Positions 16,213-27,100 of a DNA stretch of 55,932 nucleotides are shown here, piece by piece. This DNA comes from Stercoripulliclostridium_A sp045577735 (GTDB lineage: Bacteria > Bacillota > Clostridia > Christensenellales > DTU072). Positions within the stretch are counted from its first letter, which is position 1; each line of letters starts with the position of its first letter. Both the position numbers and the translations under genes were made by a program. The notes under the pieces are model-generated. The model was not told the DNA's origin, did no database searches, and saw only the letters and a list, made by a program, of their open reading frames with translations. The DNA lies in contig JAZNIY010000014.1 of NCBI GenBank assembly GCA_045577735.1, positions 1 through 55,932 of the forward strand. Direction: 5' to 3'.

Positions 16213-17456
16213 ACGTTACCGTAAAAAATGGAAAATTGATGGGTGAGGTCACAGTACCTTCCTCGAAATCGGTAGCACACCGTATGATTATAGCGAGTGT
16301 CCTTTCGGGCTCTCGTTCTTCCATTTTTGGTAGCCTAAATTCGAAAGATATTATTGCAACGTTGGATTGTATGTCAATACTTGGCGCAACCGTAAACGAG
16401 TGCCAAAACGGTGTAGAAATAGAGGCAAGTAACCCCACTCCAAATGGTAAGGTTTTTAACGTTAACGAGAGTGGTTCCACCATGCGTTTTCTGCTCCCAT
16501 TACTCCCTGCGTACCTAAGTGAATTTAGCATGGTAGGCGAGGGGAGAATAGGAGAGCGCCCGGTTAGTGCGTTAAGAAATGCAATGGGTAAGTGTGGCGT
16601 AGAGGTCGACAAAGATTTTCTTCCCGTTAGCGTAAAAGGTAGATACTGCTCTAACCATTTTTCCGTCAATGCAGGTGTGTCTAGTCAATTTGTAACAGGA
16701 CTGCTTTTTACTTTGGTTGCTCTAGGGGGTGGCACTCTAAAAATAGAGGGTGAACTAACCTCAAAAGGGTATATCGATATAACTATAGGCGTGCTTGAAA
16801 AGTATGGTGTCAGCGTTAGTTTTGAGGATAACGTTTACACGGTATCGCTCCCAAACGGCATGGTTGCACCAAGAGAAATTAGGGTAAACGGCGACTGGTC
16901 CAGCGCATGTTTTTGGATTGTTGCCGGCGTGCTTAACGGCGATATTACTATAGAGGGACTGGAATATCCCGATCACCAGCCCGACAGTATAATTCTTTCC
17001 GTAATTAAGGAAATGGGAGGCAAGGTTACTTGTAATCAAGGGGCGGTTAGGGCAATGAAAAGTGATCTTAAGGCAATTGAATTCGACGCTGACGGATCAC
17101 CCGATATAGTGCCTATTTTAGCCGTTGCTTGCGCTTGTGCAGAGGGCGTATCCACCATAACCGGCACGAGAAGATTAAGGCTAAAAGAGAGTGACCGAGT
17201 CAAGGCTGTAACCGACATGCTTTCAGCTTGTGGCGTAAAGGTGGAAAGTGGTGAGAACCACATTAAAATTTGGGGAACAAATAACATTAAAGGTGGCGTA
17301 ATAGATTCCGTGCGCGACCATAGAATTGCGATGAGTGGAATAATTCTAGGCTCGGTGTCAAGTGGTGACGTCACGGTGAAAGAGGTTGAATGCGTTTCCA
17401 AATCCTATCCCGATTTCTTAAAGGACTTTGCATTATTAGGTGGCAAATATGAATAA
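16209..17456 (+). CDS. aroA: 5-enolpyruvylshikimate-3-phosphate synthase
   Basis: 415 residues, two inverse alpha/beta domains. Motifs: VPSSKSVAHRMIIAS (phosphoenolpyruvate/S3P site), NESGSTMRFLLPL, DGSPDIVPILAV, and RRLRLKESDRVKAV followed by DHRIAMS. It joins S3P and PEP. A few residues differ from the most sensitive class I enzymes, but the class cannot be fixed by eye. It overlaps both neighbours by a few bases. Confidence 0.95.
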   Translation: MNVTVKNGKLMGEVTVPSSKSVAHRMIIASVLSGSRSSIFGSLNSKDIIATLDCMSILGATVNECQNGVEIEASNPTPNGKVFNVNESGSTMRFLLPLLPAYLSEFSMVGEGRIGERPVSALRNAMGKCGVEVDKDFLPVSVKGRYCSNHFSVNAGVSSQFVTGLLFTLVALGGGTLKIEGELTSKGYIDITIGVLEKYGVSVSFEDNVYTVSLPNGMVAPREIRVNGDWSSACFWIVAGVLNGDITIEGLEYPDHQPDSIILSVIKEMGGKVTCNQGAVRAMKSDLKAIEFDADGSPDIVPILAVACACAEGVSTITGTRRLRLKESDRVKAVTDMLSACGVKVESGENHIKIWGTNNIKGGVIDSVRDHRIAMSGIILGSVSSGDVTVKEVECVSKSYPDFLKDFALLGGKYE

Positions 17457-18507
17457 GTTAAAGGTTGAAATTTATGGCGAATCTCACGCTGAAAAGATAG
17501 GCGTAATTATTGGTGGCTTGCCTTGTGGAGCACCAATTGAAGTGAGTAAAATTGATGAAATGCTTGCTAGACGAGGCGCGACTAAAACGCCGTGGTCTAC
17601 GCCAAGAAAGGAAAAAGACGAAGTTGTTTTCTTAAAAGGTGTGGAAAACGGCATAGTAACAGGCGAGGTTGAAGCCGTCATCTATAACCAAAATATTCGT
17701 CCCCAAGATTATGGTAACGTTAGGGTTGTTCCACGCCCCTCACACGCCGATTACGTTTCTTACGTGAAGTATGGTTACATCCCTTCGGGTGGTGGAAAAT
17801 GGAGTGGCAGAATGACTGCTCCTTTGTGCATAGCAGGTGCAATTGCAAAGGATTTGTTGGAACGCGAAGGAATAAGATTGGGTGCCTATATTTCAAGTAT
17901 TGGTAGCATAAACGGGCGTTCATACAAAACCGAAATGATTTCTATGGAAGAAATAGAAAGGTGTCACGAGGAGGAGCTTCCCACACTAAGCAATGGTGAA
18001 GAGATGGTTGCCGAGGTTATGGGCGCCAAGGAAAGAGGTGACTCCATTGGTGGCACGGTAGAGTGTGTTGTTACAGGACTTCCGGTAGGGCTTGGCGACA
18101 ACTTGTTCGAGGGCATGGAGAGCGCAGTATCCAGTCTTGTATTTGGAGTGCCCGGTGTTAAGGGAATAGAGTTTGGAAGTGGCTTTGACTTTGCTAGTAT
18201 GCGTGGCTCGTTTGCAAACGATGCTTTTTACGTTGTGGACGGCAAGGTCAGAACGCTAACGAACAATTCCGGTGGCATAAACGGAGGCTTGACGAATGGT
18301 ATGCCTTTAACTTTAAGGGTTGTGCTTCGTCCTACGCCATCCATTTTAAGAGAACAACAAAGCGTAAATCTTACTACGATGCAAGAGGAAAAAGTTACCG
18401 TCAAGGGTAGACACGACGCTTGCATAGTGCCAAGAGCTGTTGCCGGAATAGAAAGTGCAGTTGCGCTAGCCGTATACGATAAATATTTGGAATACAAAGG
18501 TAACTAG
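17449..18507 (+). CDS. aroC: chorismate synthase
   Basis: 352 residues. The FMN-dependent last step to chorismate: GESHAEKIGVIIGGLPCG at the N-terminus, RPSHADY, GGGKWSGRMTAP, and RHDACIVPRAVAGIES at the C-terminus. ATG 17449 is chosen (AGGTGG upstream, normal N-terminus MNKLKVEIYG) over the GTG at 17440. It overlaps the aroA end by 8 bp. No partner flavin reductase gene is adjacent. Confidence 0.95.
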   Translation: MNKLKVEIYGESHAEKIGVIIGGLPCGAPIEVSKIDEMLARRGATKTPWSTPRKEKDEVVFLKGVENGIVTGEVEAVIYNQNIRPQDYGNVRVVPRPSHADYVSYVKYGYIPSGGGKWSGRMTAPLCIAGAIAKDLLEREGIRLGAYISSIGSINGRSYKTEMISMEEIERCHEEELPTLSNGEEMVAEVMGAKERGDSIGGTVECVVTGLPVGLGDNLFEGMESAVSSLVFGVPGVKGIEFGSGFDFASMRGSFANDAFYVVDGKVRTLTNNSGGINGGLTNGMPLTLRVVLRPTPSILREQQSVNLTTMQEEKVTVKGRHDACIVPRAVAGIESAVALAVYDKYLEYKGN

Positions 18508-18509
18508 TT

Positions 18510-19745
18510 ATGGAATTAAAGGGAAGATATTTCGTTACAGGAAAAAGCCTTGGGCACACTATGAGTCCCGATATCTATATTAGGTTGGGACTTAACTATG
18601 GTGTCAAAGAATTTCCAAGTGAGGAAGAATTTATTGCTTGGGTAAAAGAGGGGGACTATGATGGTTTTAACGTCACCATTCCCTACAAGCAGACGGTCAT
18701 TCCCTGCCTGGACGTTATTTCGGAAGAGGCTAAAGCCGTGGGTGCCGTCAATACCGTTATTAAGAAAGATGGCAAGTTGTACGGATACAATACCGACTGT
18801 TACGGTCTTTCTAGGGCGCTAAGCGAGTGTGATATTAACTTGAAAGGCAAGGTTGTTGCCGTGCTGGGTAGTGGCGGTGCATCCAAGTGTGCGCAATACG
18901 TTAGCAAGAAGGCCGGAGCCAAGGCCGTTAACGTGTGCTCGCGTAGTGGCGCATATAGTTATGAAAAGCTTTATGCTGACAATGACGCAGAAGTCATAAT
19001 TAATACTACTCCCGTTGGGATGTTCCCTAACATTAACGATAGCGTAATATCCCTCAAGAAGCTTCCAAGTGTACGGGAGGTTTACGACCTAATTTACAAT
19101 CCACTGCTAACCTCGCTTGTAAGAGAAGGGCGAGAGCTTGGGCTAAAATGTGGCAATGGTTTGAACATGTTGGTATGGCAAGGTATTAAGGCGTACGAGC
19201 TTTATACGGATACCAAAGTAGATGATGAAGTTGCCCGAAACATTTTAAATGAAATTTTGAGTGAAAAGAAGAACTTGGTGCTAATAGGTATGCCGGGCTC
19301 TGGCAAATCCACCTATGGTAGGCAAATTGCGAGGGCGTTAAACAAGGCGTTTTACGACACGGACAAGGTGTTTGAAGAAACCTTTGGCGTTACTCCAAAA
19401 GAGGTTATTTTGGAAAAGGGCGAGCCCACCTTTAGGGATATGGAAAGTGACGTAGTAGCCTCTCTTTCAGCAAAGCTAGGTGTGGTAATCGCAACGGGCG
19501 GGGGTGCAGTGCTTAGGGAGACTAATCGCAAACTGCTTAGGGCTAACGGCACCGTATTGTTTATTGATAGGGATTTGAGCCTACTTCCAACGGACGGTAG
19601 ACCTCTTTCCAAGGAATACGGCGTTCAAAAGTTGTATGAGGAACGTGAGCCAATATACAGGGAAACGGCTGACATAACCATAAAGACGGATGCTACGACG
19701 GTGGTTAAAGAGGCTGTAAAAGACATAATCGAGCTACTAAAATAG
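18510..19745 (+). CDS. bifunctional shikimate dehydrogenase / shikimate kinase (AroE-AroK fusion)
   Basis: 411 residues in one frame. Residues 1-250 are AroE: GHTMSPDIY, DGFNVTIPYK (catalytic Lys), GAVNTV, NTDCYG, GSGGASK, NTTPVGM and GNGLNMLVWQG. Residues 255-411 are a shikimate kinase: P-loop GMPGSGKST, DTDKVFEE, ATGGGAV, and the lid region DGRPL with the following REPIYRE. The fusion joins two consecutive pathway steps, 3-dehydroshikimate to shikimate to shikimate 3-phosphate. The kinase lacks any sign of decay. It is the last enzyme gene of the operon, 2 bp after aroC. Confidence 0.93.
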   Translation: MELKGRYFVTGKSLGHTMSPDIYIRLGLNYGVKEFPSEEEFIAWVKEGDYDGFNVTIPYKQTVIPCLDVISEEAKAVGAVNTVIKKDGKLYGYNTDCYGLSRALSECDINLKGKVVAVLGSGGASKCAQYVSKKAGAKAVNVCSRSGAYSYEKLYADNDAEVIINTTPVGMFPNINDSVISLKKLPSVREVYDLIYNPLLTSLVREGRELGLKCGNGLNMLVWQGIKAYELYTDTKVDDEVARNILNEILSEKKNLVLIGMPGSGKSTYGRQIARALNKAFYDTDKVFEETFGVTPKEVILEKGEPTFRDMESDVVASLSAKLGVVIATGGGAVLRETNRKLLRANGTVLFIDRDLSLLPTDGRPLSKEYGVQKLYEEREPIYRETADITIKTDATTVVKEAVKDIIELLK

Positions 19746-19761
19746 CAAAGGCGATTAGAAA

Positions 19762-20490
19762 ATGAACGAAAAACTCACTTATAAACAAGGTTTAAAGGAC
19801 GGAATACCGATTGCGCTGGGATACTTTGCAGTATCCTTTGCTTTTGGCGTATCGGTGGTAAGTGGGGGACTCAAGTGGTATATTGCAACGGTGATGTCTT
19901 TTACCAATTTGACGTCGGCAGGGCAGTTTGCCGGAGCCACGGTTATACTTGCGATGGGTAGCGTGTTTGAAATACTTCTTACGCAAATCGTCATAAATTC
20001 CCGATATTTTTTAATGAGCATAACGTTGTCACAGAGGCTGGACGAAAAATTCACGTTGTTAGACAGATTTTTGGTGTCCTACGGCATAACGGACGAAATT
20101 TTTGGCGTAGCGGTATCCAAGAAGCAAGCTGTGTCCAGGGAGTATATGTACGGACTCATCCTTTTACCCGTAGTATTTTGGACTTTAGGGACGCTGACGG
20201 GGGCCATAGCGGGCAACTTTTTGCCGGAAATCATACTAAATTCCTTGAATATTGCGCTTTATGCTATGTTCATAGCGATAGTGGTGCCGGCAGGGATGCA
20301 AGACAAGAAAGTTTTTATCGTGGTCGCCGTAAGCATAGCTCTTTCGTGTTTGTTTTATTTCACGCCGGTGCTAAATACGGTTTCTAGTGGCATTGCCTAT
20401 ATTATTTGTGCCATTGTGGCGTCATTGGTGGGCGCGATTTTCTTCCCGATAAAAGAGGAGAAGGAAGGCGAGGAGGGGAGTAATGGATAA
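19762..20490 (+). CDS. azlC: AzlC-family amino acid exporter, large subunit
   Basis: 242 residues with about five to eight hydrophobic segments. N-terminal GIPIALGYFAVSFAFGV and the following TNLTSAGQFAGA are typical of AzlC (branched-chain amino acid efflux). It lies 16 bp after aroE-aroK on the same strand with no terminator between, so it is probably expressed with the aromatic operon. This raises the possibility of an aromatic substrate (inference from context only). It overlaps azlD by 8 bp. Confidence 0.87.
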   Translation: MNEKLTYKQGLKDGIPIALGYFAVSFAFGVSVVSGGLKWYIATVMSFTNLTSAGQFAGATVILAMGSVFEILLTQIVINSRYFLMSITLSQRLDEKFTLLDRFLVSYGITDEIFGVAVSKKQAVSREYMYGLILLPVVFWTLGTLTGAIAGNFLPEIILNSLNIALYAMFIAIVVPAGMQDKKVFIVVAVSIALSCLFYFTPVLNTVSSGIAYIICAIVASLVGAIFFPIKEEKEGEEGSNG

Positions 20491-20803
20491 GATATTATAC
20501 TCCTTTCTAATGGTGCTCGCAATGGCGGTGATAACCTATCTTATTAGGCTAATACCAATGATTTTGTTCAAAAAGAAGATAAAAAATCGTTTTATAAACT
20601 CACTTTTGTACTATATTCCGTATGCGGTATTATCGGCGATGACCTTCCCGTTTATAATGTATTCTTCGGGACATTTGTTAAGTGCTGGGATAGGCACCGG
20701 GGTAGCGTTAATTTCCGCGTTCACCAAGAGGAGTTTAGTGACGACGGCATTGCTTGCCTCCGGAGCCGTGCTAATCGTGGAAGTAATAATTCATTTTATG
20801 TAA
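20483..20803 (+). CDS. azlD: AzlD-family amino acid exporter, small subunit
   Basis: 106 residues, about four TM helices, with the AzlD signature TYLIRLIPMILFKKKIKNRFINSLL split across the first loop and LYYIPYAVLSAMTFP in the second helix. Forms the export complex with AzlC. Last gene of the operon; a bidirectional terminator follows within 10 bp. Confidence 0.87.
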   Translation: MDKILYSFLMVLAMAVITYLIRLIPMILFKKKIKNRFINSLLYYIPYAVLSAMTFPFIMYSSGHLLSAGIGTGVALISAFTKRSLVTTALLASGAVLIVEVIIHFM

Positions 20804-20806
20804 AAG

Positions 20807-20833
20807 AAAAGCCACTAATTTTTAGTGGCTTTC
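20807..20833. terminator. bidirectional terminator
   Basis: GCCACTAA/TTAGTGGC stem flanked by A run on the left and T run on the right. It can end both the aromatic operon (plus) and the XRE gene (minus). Confidence 0.85.
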
Positions 20834-20840
20834 ATGTTTT

Positions 20841-21053
20841 CTAAAAGGGGTCTTTACCGACTAGATAATCAATGGAGCAATCAAAGAAGTTTGCTAAGGT
20901 CCACACGTCAATGACGTTGGGAACGACTTGTCCTGCTTCCCAACGAGAGATGTTCGCTTGCTTAATGCCCGTTTGTTTAGCAAGTTCTCTTTGAGAAAGC
21001 CCTTTTTCAATTCTTAATTCTTTAATTTTATTATTGTAAAAATTGCATTCCAT
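20841..21053 (-). CDS. XRE-family repressor, module 1
   Basis: 70 residues: a single HTH_3 domain (about 5-60) with LSQRELAKQTGIKQANISRWE as recognition region and the family ending FFDCSIDYLVGKDPF. There is no sensor domain. Its TATAAT box (21060-21065) lies exactly 6 nt before the ATG and no Shine-Dalgarno exists, predicting leaderless mRNA. Divergent from the giant lipoprotein gene, with two matching palindromes between. Probably represses both promoters (inference). Confidence 0.85.
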   Translation of the reverse strand: MECNFYNNKIKELRIEKGLSQRELAKQTGIKQANISRWEAGQVVPNVIDVWTLANFFDCSIDYLVGKDPF

Positions 21054-21060
21054 TGTCTAA

Positions 21061-21109
21061 TTATACAAAAAAGTATCACATACTACTTGACTGATACAAA
21101 ATTGTATCA
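21061..21109. promoter_or_regulatory. operator pair between XRE and the giant lipoprotein
   Basis: Operator 1 TGATACAAaaTTGTATCA (21092-21109) has 8-bp arms. Operator 2 (21061-21078) is a weaker match of the same 18-bp frame, TTATAC/GTATCA arms. Centres are 31 bp apart, about three helical turns. Operator 2 overlaps the XRE -10 box and operator 1 fills the spacer of the lipoprotein promoter. Confidence 0.75.
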
Positions 21110-21115
21110 TAAAAT
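21087..21115 (+). promoter_or_regulatory. promoter of the giant lipoprotein
   Basis: TTGACT (21087-21092), 17 bp, TAAAAT (21110-21115). The spacer is occupied by operator 1. Confidence 0.75.
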
Positions 21116-21152
21116 AATTATATAATTAATTTCTCAAATGAGGGGAGTAAAT

Positions 21153-24100
21153 ATGAAAAAGAAAAGAATTATAGCATATCTGTCTTTGATATTGGTACTT
21201 TGCACTATAGGCTTAATTTTGTCGGCTTGTTCAAATGATAAAGGCGTTAAGCATTTGAAAGAGCCAACGAATCTAAGAGTAGTAGAGGACGTTATTTATT
21301 GGGATGACGTAAGCAACGCCGAAGATTATTTGATTAATATATCGGGAACGGAGTTTATGTCAACGATCAATTCCTTCGACCTTAACACGTCTAGCGTGGA
21401 AAATGGTTTGCTTACCATTAAAGTTAAGGCGAGAGGAGATCGGGAAGTTTATTATGATTCAGACTGGACTCCGGAGATTTCTTATAATTATACTGGTAAG
21501 AAAAAGCAGTATACTTTAAATGTTATCGCGGAAGATGGTGGGGACGTTAACATTAAGAATCAAACTTATGATGCAAATACTGTCGTAAATCTTAAAGCCT
21601 TTTCAAAAGAAGGGTATCATTTTGATGGTTGGTTTTCGGATGAGTTATACAAAATAGGTTCAAATGAAGCTTTTTCTTTCGTAATTAATAAAGATACTAT
21701 AATTTATGCATATTTCTCTCAAAACCCCGATTCTCTAACAGAGAACATTAATGAAGATGAAATTTTATTAAATTGTCCAAGCGATTTCAAAATTTTTATT
21801 TATTGTGGTGATACGGAAGGTCAAAATGCTGAGGACTACATACGCAATAATTTGCATGTTTATGATGCGTATTTTTGGGATTCTGAAAAAAGTGAAGTTA
21901 AAGAAGAATATCTTGATTATGCAGAAAGAACGATAGGCCGTATAGAAAATACAGAACCGGGTTTTTATATCGTATCTGCTTATGATGATAATGAAACTTA
22001 TGAGAAATATGAAAACTACGTTGCACAATGTTCTGGGAATATTAGCATTCTAAGGGCACGGACGATATATGGTAATAGCGAAAATGTTTTTAATGGTGTT
22101 CAAAATGCACCTCTTGAGGGATCGACTGTTCCTAGTGAAGAGGACAAGACGGATGAATTTGCTTTTTCTATCGAGGGTGAAGAGGCTGAAAACATTAAGC
22201 TTTATGATAACGTTGTTGTTTTGGGATTCAATCCCGGTGGAGATGCGGTTCTTCCCGATAATTTAGATGGTTATATCATTCAACAAGTTGGCAAGGGAAT
22301 TACGGATGCACAAGATGAGGAAATGATTGGTGGTTTTACTACTACCTCGTTATCTTTGCCGGAAAGACCTGGTATTGCTAATTGGAAAACCAAATTAACA
22401 ATAGGACAGGTAGTTGCTTTTGGTGGTAGAGTTACTAGGGGCGATTCATTGAGTTTGGATCAAATTGATGAAGCAACTGTTTTTGGTAAAATTAAGAGTA
22501 TTGAAAAAATTGGCGAGTATCAACCCATTTATTTTGTTGAACTTACTCATGCTGATGAAAGTGAAATTTTCAAAGAGTTGCAAGTATATAAAGAATCAAG
22601 TGTTGAGCTTGAAGGTCAAATAGACCCGAACGATGAGGAAATCATAAATAATATAATGGATGCCTTCTACAATTCAGAAGACTATCTAAAGTTCTTGGCA
22701 GCTACCCAAGAAACAGCGGAAAACTTTGCCCAAAATAAGAACTATGATCTTATGATGGCAAACGATACAAAATCATTTTTAGATAATATTAATTTAGATC
22801 CTACTCTAAAAGTAGAGGGAACGAAACTTATTATTGGTATATTAGGTACTGTTTCAATCCCATTCTTAAAAAAGGAAGGAAAGTTTGGTGATTCTTCAGG
22901 AACCATTAATATTAGCTTTGAGTTTGTTGAGCAAGTAGAATTTGAATTAACCACCAAATGGATAAAGAATGATCTTAAAATTAAAAAAGGGTTTGATATA
23001 AATGTTAAAACAATAGAAAATACCTCTTTTAACTTTAAGATAGAAATAAAAATAAGTGCTGATACTAGTGAAAATTATATTCTAAACGAAAGCACTAAAT
23101 GTATTCATAGAAGAGACTGTTGGCACGTAGATCAAATGTTGCCCGGTAATAAAAAGTCCACTAGTGACCGTATTGATACTTTGGAAGCAAAGGGTTATTG
23201 GCCTTGTGGCACTTGCTTAGCCGGTGATAAAAAGGATTGGCTAGCAAATGGTGAAGCTAACGATTTTAGAAAAGATCTTCAACGCACTCTTGAGTATGAA
23301 GATTGGGGTGACAAATTAAGCAAAATTAAAAGTGCGGTCAAGCGTGCGGAATCAGCACCTTCGGCAAGTAAAGATATATTAATTTGCCCAATAAAAATAC
23401 CCTGTGTAATCGTTACTTTTAAGCTTGATATTTATTTACAAATGGGGTTTGAGATAAGCGCCACGATAGATTATTCATACAAAACAACAAATGAATTCAC
23501 TATTGTAATGAAAGCCGTGGTTGGCGATGGTATAGACATTGATTTTAATAAAACAGCAACGGCAAAGTCACACGAACTCACCATTGTTGGTAAAATCGGC
23601 GTAAAATTAGGAATTAAGATTAAAGTAAGTGTTTCGGATCCTACGGATTTTTGCGAGCTAGGATTATACGGAACGTTTGGCGCTTATGCTGACTTAACCG
23701 GTGTGGCACACGTTGCAAGTAATGGTGAAAATTATGCCGGTGCATATTTGGAAATAGGCGTTTACTACGATTTCGGCCTGACCTATTCAATAGGATGGGG
23801 AGTGCTAGACGGCTCGGTTTCCATTTCTAAGCTTGCAAAATTAGATGGCAAGATTCCGATTGTTAAGATGGGGTATAGTGAAGTAATTTATGCCTACGAA
23901 TATTACTATGATGAAATCTTAATCGACAATGCTTCGGAAGAGAAACGAGTTTTTACTTTTGATGAATTAAATATATTAAAAGTAAAGACTTTAGCATTAC
24001 CCTCACAAAAACAAGAAGTCAAAGAGTTAACGGCAGAGGATCTTAGTAAATTTGATGCTTCGTTCGTTTTAAGTAACGCTAATACGGATAGGAATTGGTT

Positions 24101-27100
24101 TACTTTGGAAAACAATAGTATACGTATAATAGATAACGCACCCTTTGGACAAGAATTTGATACCTATTTAACGATTGCTATTAATAATAAGGGAAATGCT
24201 GGAGAAAACTTTTGGAAAACCTTTGAGGATGGAAAGAGTATAGTATATTTACCCGTAATTAAAATTAGAGTTATTTGTGCGCTGGAATGTTATGAGCATG
24301 ATTTTGCTTACATGAGCGAACAACCGGCAACTTGTGAAGAAGATGGTTACGAAGAATGCTTAACGTGTGTGCGTTGTCGTAAGAAATTCTCTCTTGATGA
24401 GAAAACGATTTTAGAAGCAAGGGTAAAAATACCAGCAACGGGACACGTGCATGAAACGTTGGAAGCTGTGCCTGCAACGTGTTTAGACTATGGACTAACC
24501 GAGGGTGAACGTTGCTCCACGTGTTTGGAAGTTCTAGTAAAACAAAACTCGATTGAGCCCTTAGGTCATATTATATCTCAAGAATGGATTAATGACGAAA
24601 GGAACGTTCCTAGTTGTATCTATACCGGAAAGGCGCACAAGGTTTGTTTGAGAGAAGGCTGTAAGGATGAAGCCGGAAACGTAACCGTCCTTAAAACTAA
24701 GGATATATTGCCACACGGACACTTGAGAGATGAGGAGGAATATCCTACTTGTACCCAAGGAGTAAAGTGTGTACATGAAGCTTGTGAAATAATATTAATT
24801 TCTGCAACCGGACATTCCTTTAGTGAAGATAATTGGGAAGTACAAGAGGCTACTTGTCTAGAAGGGGGCTACAAGAGGAACGTATGCATTAATGATAATT
24901 GCGATGCGTTGCATAAAGATTCTGAGAATTACGAGCCCAAGGGACATAGGTCTTATAAAGATTCAGGTAAGTTAGAAGAAAAACTATATTGTGAACAAGT
25001 TGGGTATATTAGGTATATTTGTGGCGACTGTAATGAAGAAGTAACGACAACGGTCGATCCAATAGGACATAACCTTGATTATACGAATCCAAGCGAAGAT
25101 ATAAGTGCTACTTGTGAAGAAGAGGGAAAGAAAGTATACAAATGCAAGAACAATGATTGCGACTATAGTGAAAGTGTGATTGTAAGTATGCTAGGACACG
25201 ACTGCAAAGAAGAGGTAGTTGCTTCTACTTGTGTGAAAGAGGGTTACGTACGTTCATACTGTACAAGAGAGAACTGTGACCATGAGACCTTAGAACTACT
25301 TGAATTAAACGAGAATGAACACAATTACGACAGGGAAACTTACACAAATATTATTATAAATGGTGTTACAATTGGACACGGTTACGTTTGTACAAACACA
25401 AGTAGTACCGGTAAGATATGTGGAGCGTTTAGGATAGATGAAATACAAGCTCATGAATATAACGTTTCAGCACCAACCGAAACGGAAGCACAAGTATGTG
25501 TGGTTTGTGGTTACGTTAATGCATCGGCTCTTGGACATCTCCATGTAAATCACAAGGAATACGTGGCTGAGAAGAGTCCCACTTGCTTAGAAGCAGGACA
25601 CGTGGATTATTATACTTGCTGTGGTATAAAGTTTAGCGATGCGTTGTGTGAAAATGAAGTAACGGAAGACGACTTGATAATTGATGCTTTGGGACACGAT
25701 GTGCCGGAAGAATGGGAAACAACGGATCCGGCAACTTGCACAAAAGAAGGCACAAAGACAAGAACTTGTACAAGATGTGACTACTCGGAATCGCAAACTA
25801 TTTCTATGAGTCAACACAGCCTTGCATGGCAGAAAGAGGTCCCAGCAACTTGTACCATAGATGGAACTCTAGGACATTACAAATGTAGTGAGTGTTCAGG
25901 TACGTTTAGCGACGTTAATGGAAAAGACGTTTTAGAAACGGTAGTAATACCTGCAATAGGGCACGTAACTTCCAGAGTTGATGCTAAGGAAGCCACGTGC
26001 ACTGATGAGGGGTACGAAGAACATTACAAATGCGAAACTTGTAACACGTTGTTTGCTGACGAAGGATTAACGGTATCCATAGAAGAACCTGTTGCCATAT
26101 CAGCTACAGGACACACGACCTCGTTTAAGGATGTGCAACTTGCAGGTTGCTTAGTAGATGGTTATAACGAACATTGGGAATGCGATACTTGTCATGCGTT
26201 GTTTGCTGACGAAAGATTAACGGTATCCATAGAAGAACCTGTTGCCATATCAGCTACAGGACACATTTTAGATCTAGAGGTTACTGCTTCAGCATGCAAT
26301 AAGGAAGGTTATTTTACGGTTGATTGTTCAACGTGTCATAAAGTTGGAATCGGTGATAATGGTGAATACATAAAATACAAATATGCAGACGTACTAGATA
26401 AAGATGACAAGGGTTGGATTGATAGTTTTACTGAGGAATTAATAAATGACTATAAAGCCTATCTTCTTGAGTTGTCTGGCGAGGAATTTAACGAAGAACC
26501 TTATATTAATAAAGCAGAAGGCTTTATTAATAAGTATGAAGACTTCACTAGTGCATTGGGTGATGCAAAAGACCAAATTGCGCCCAAATATCATGAGGAT
26601 GGCAACGATGATGCTTTGTGTGATACGGATACGTGTAAATGTACCGTTGGATTAGAATTTGATTGGGACTCCGACGCTGAGGGTTGGGTCGTTACGGGAA
26701 TAGGTGATTGCACGGCGCAAGCCATCGTTATCCCAAGCGTATTATCCAATAAAGAAGGCAAAATATATGCCGTAAAAGTCATTGGTGAGGAAGCCTTTAA
26801 GAATTGTGAACAAATCACGAGTGTTACAATACCTAGCACGATAACGATAATATATAGTAGCGCTTTCTATAACTGTATTAATTTAGCTAGCGTTAGTTTT
26901 GCCTCTTCAGGTGATCAACCCAGCGGGCTAACAACCATTGGTGTAGGAGCCTTTAAGAATTGTATTGATTTATCTGAAATAAGTCTTCCTAAACAGTTAA
27001 GTAAAATAGGTCAAAATGCCTTTGAGAATTGTGATAGTCTAGCAAAAGTGACTTTTGAGGAAGATAGCGTATTAACAACCATTGGTGGAAGCGCCTTTAA

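Noticed and set aside
16112..16669. 185-codon antisense ORF over tyrA/aroA
   Set aside because: It overlaps two well-supported aromatic genes and has no ribosome binding site.
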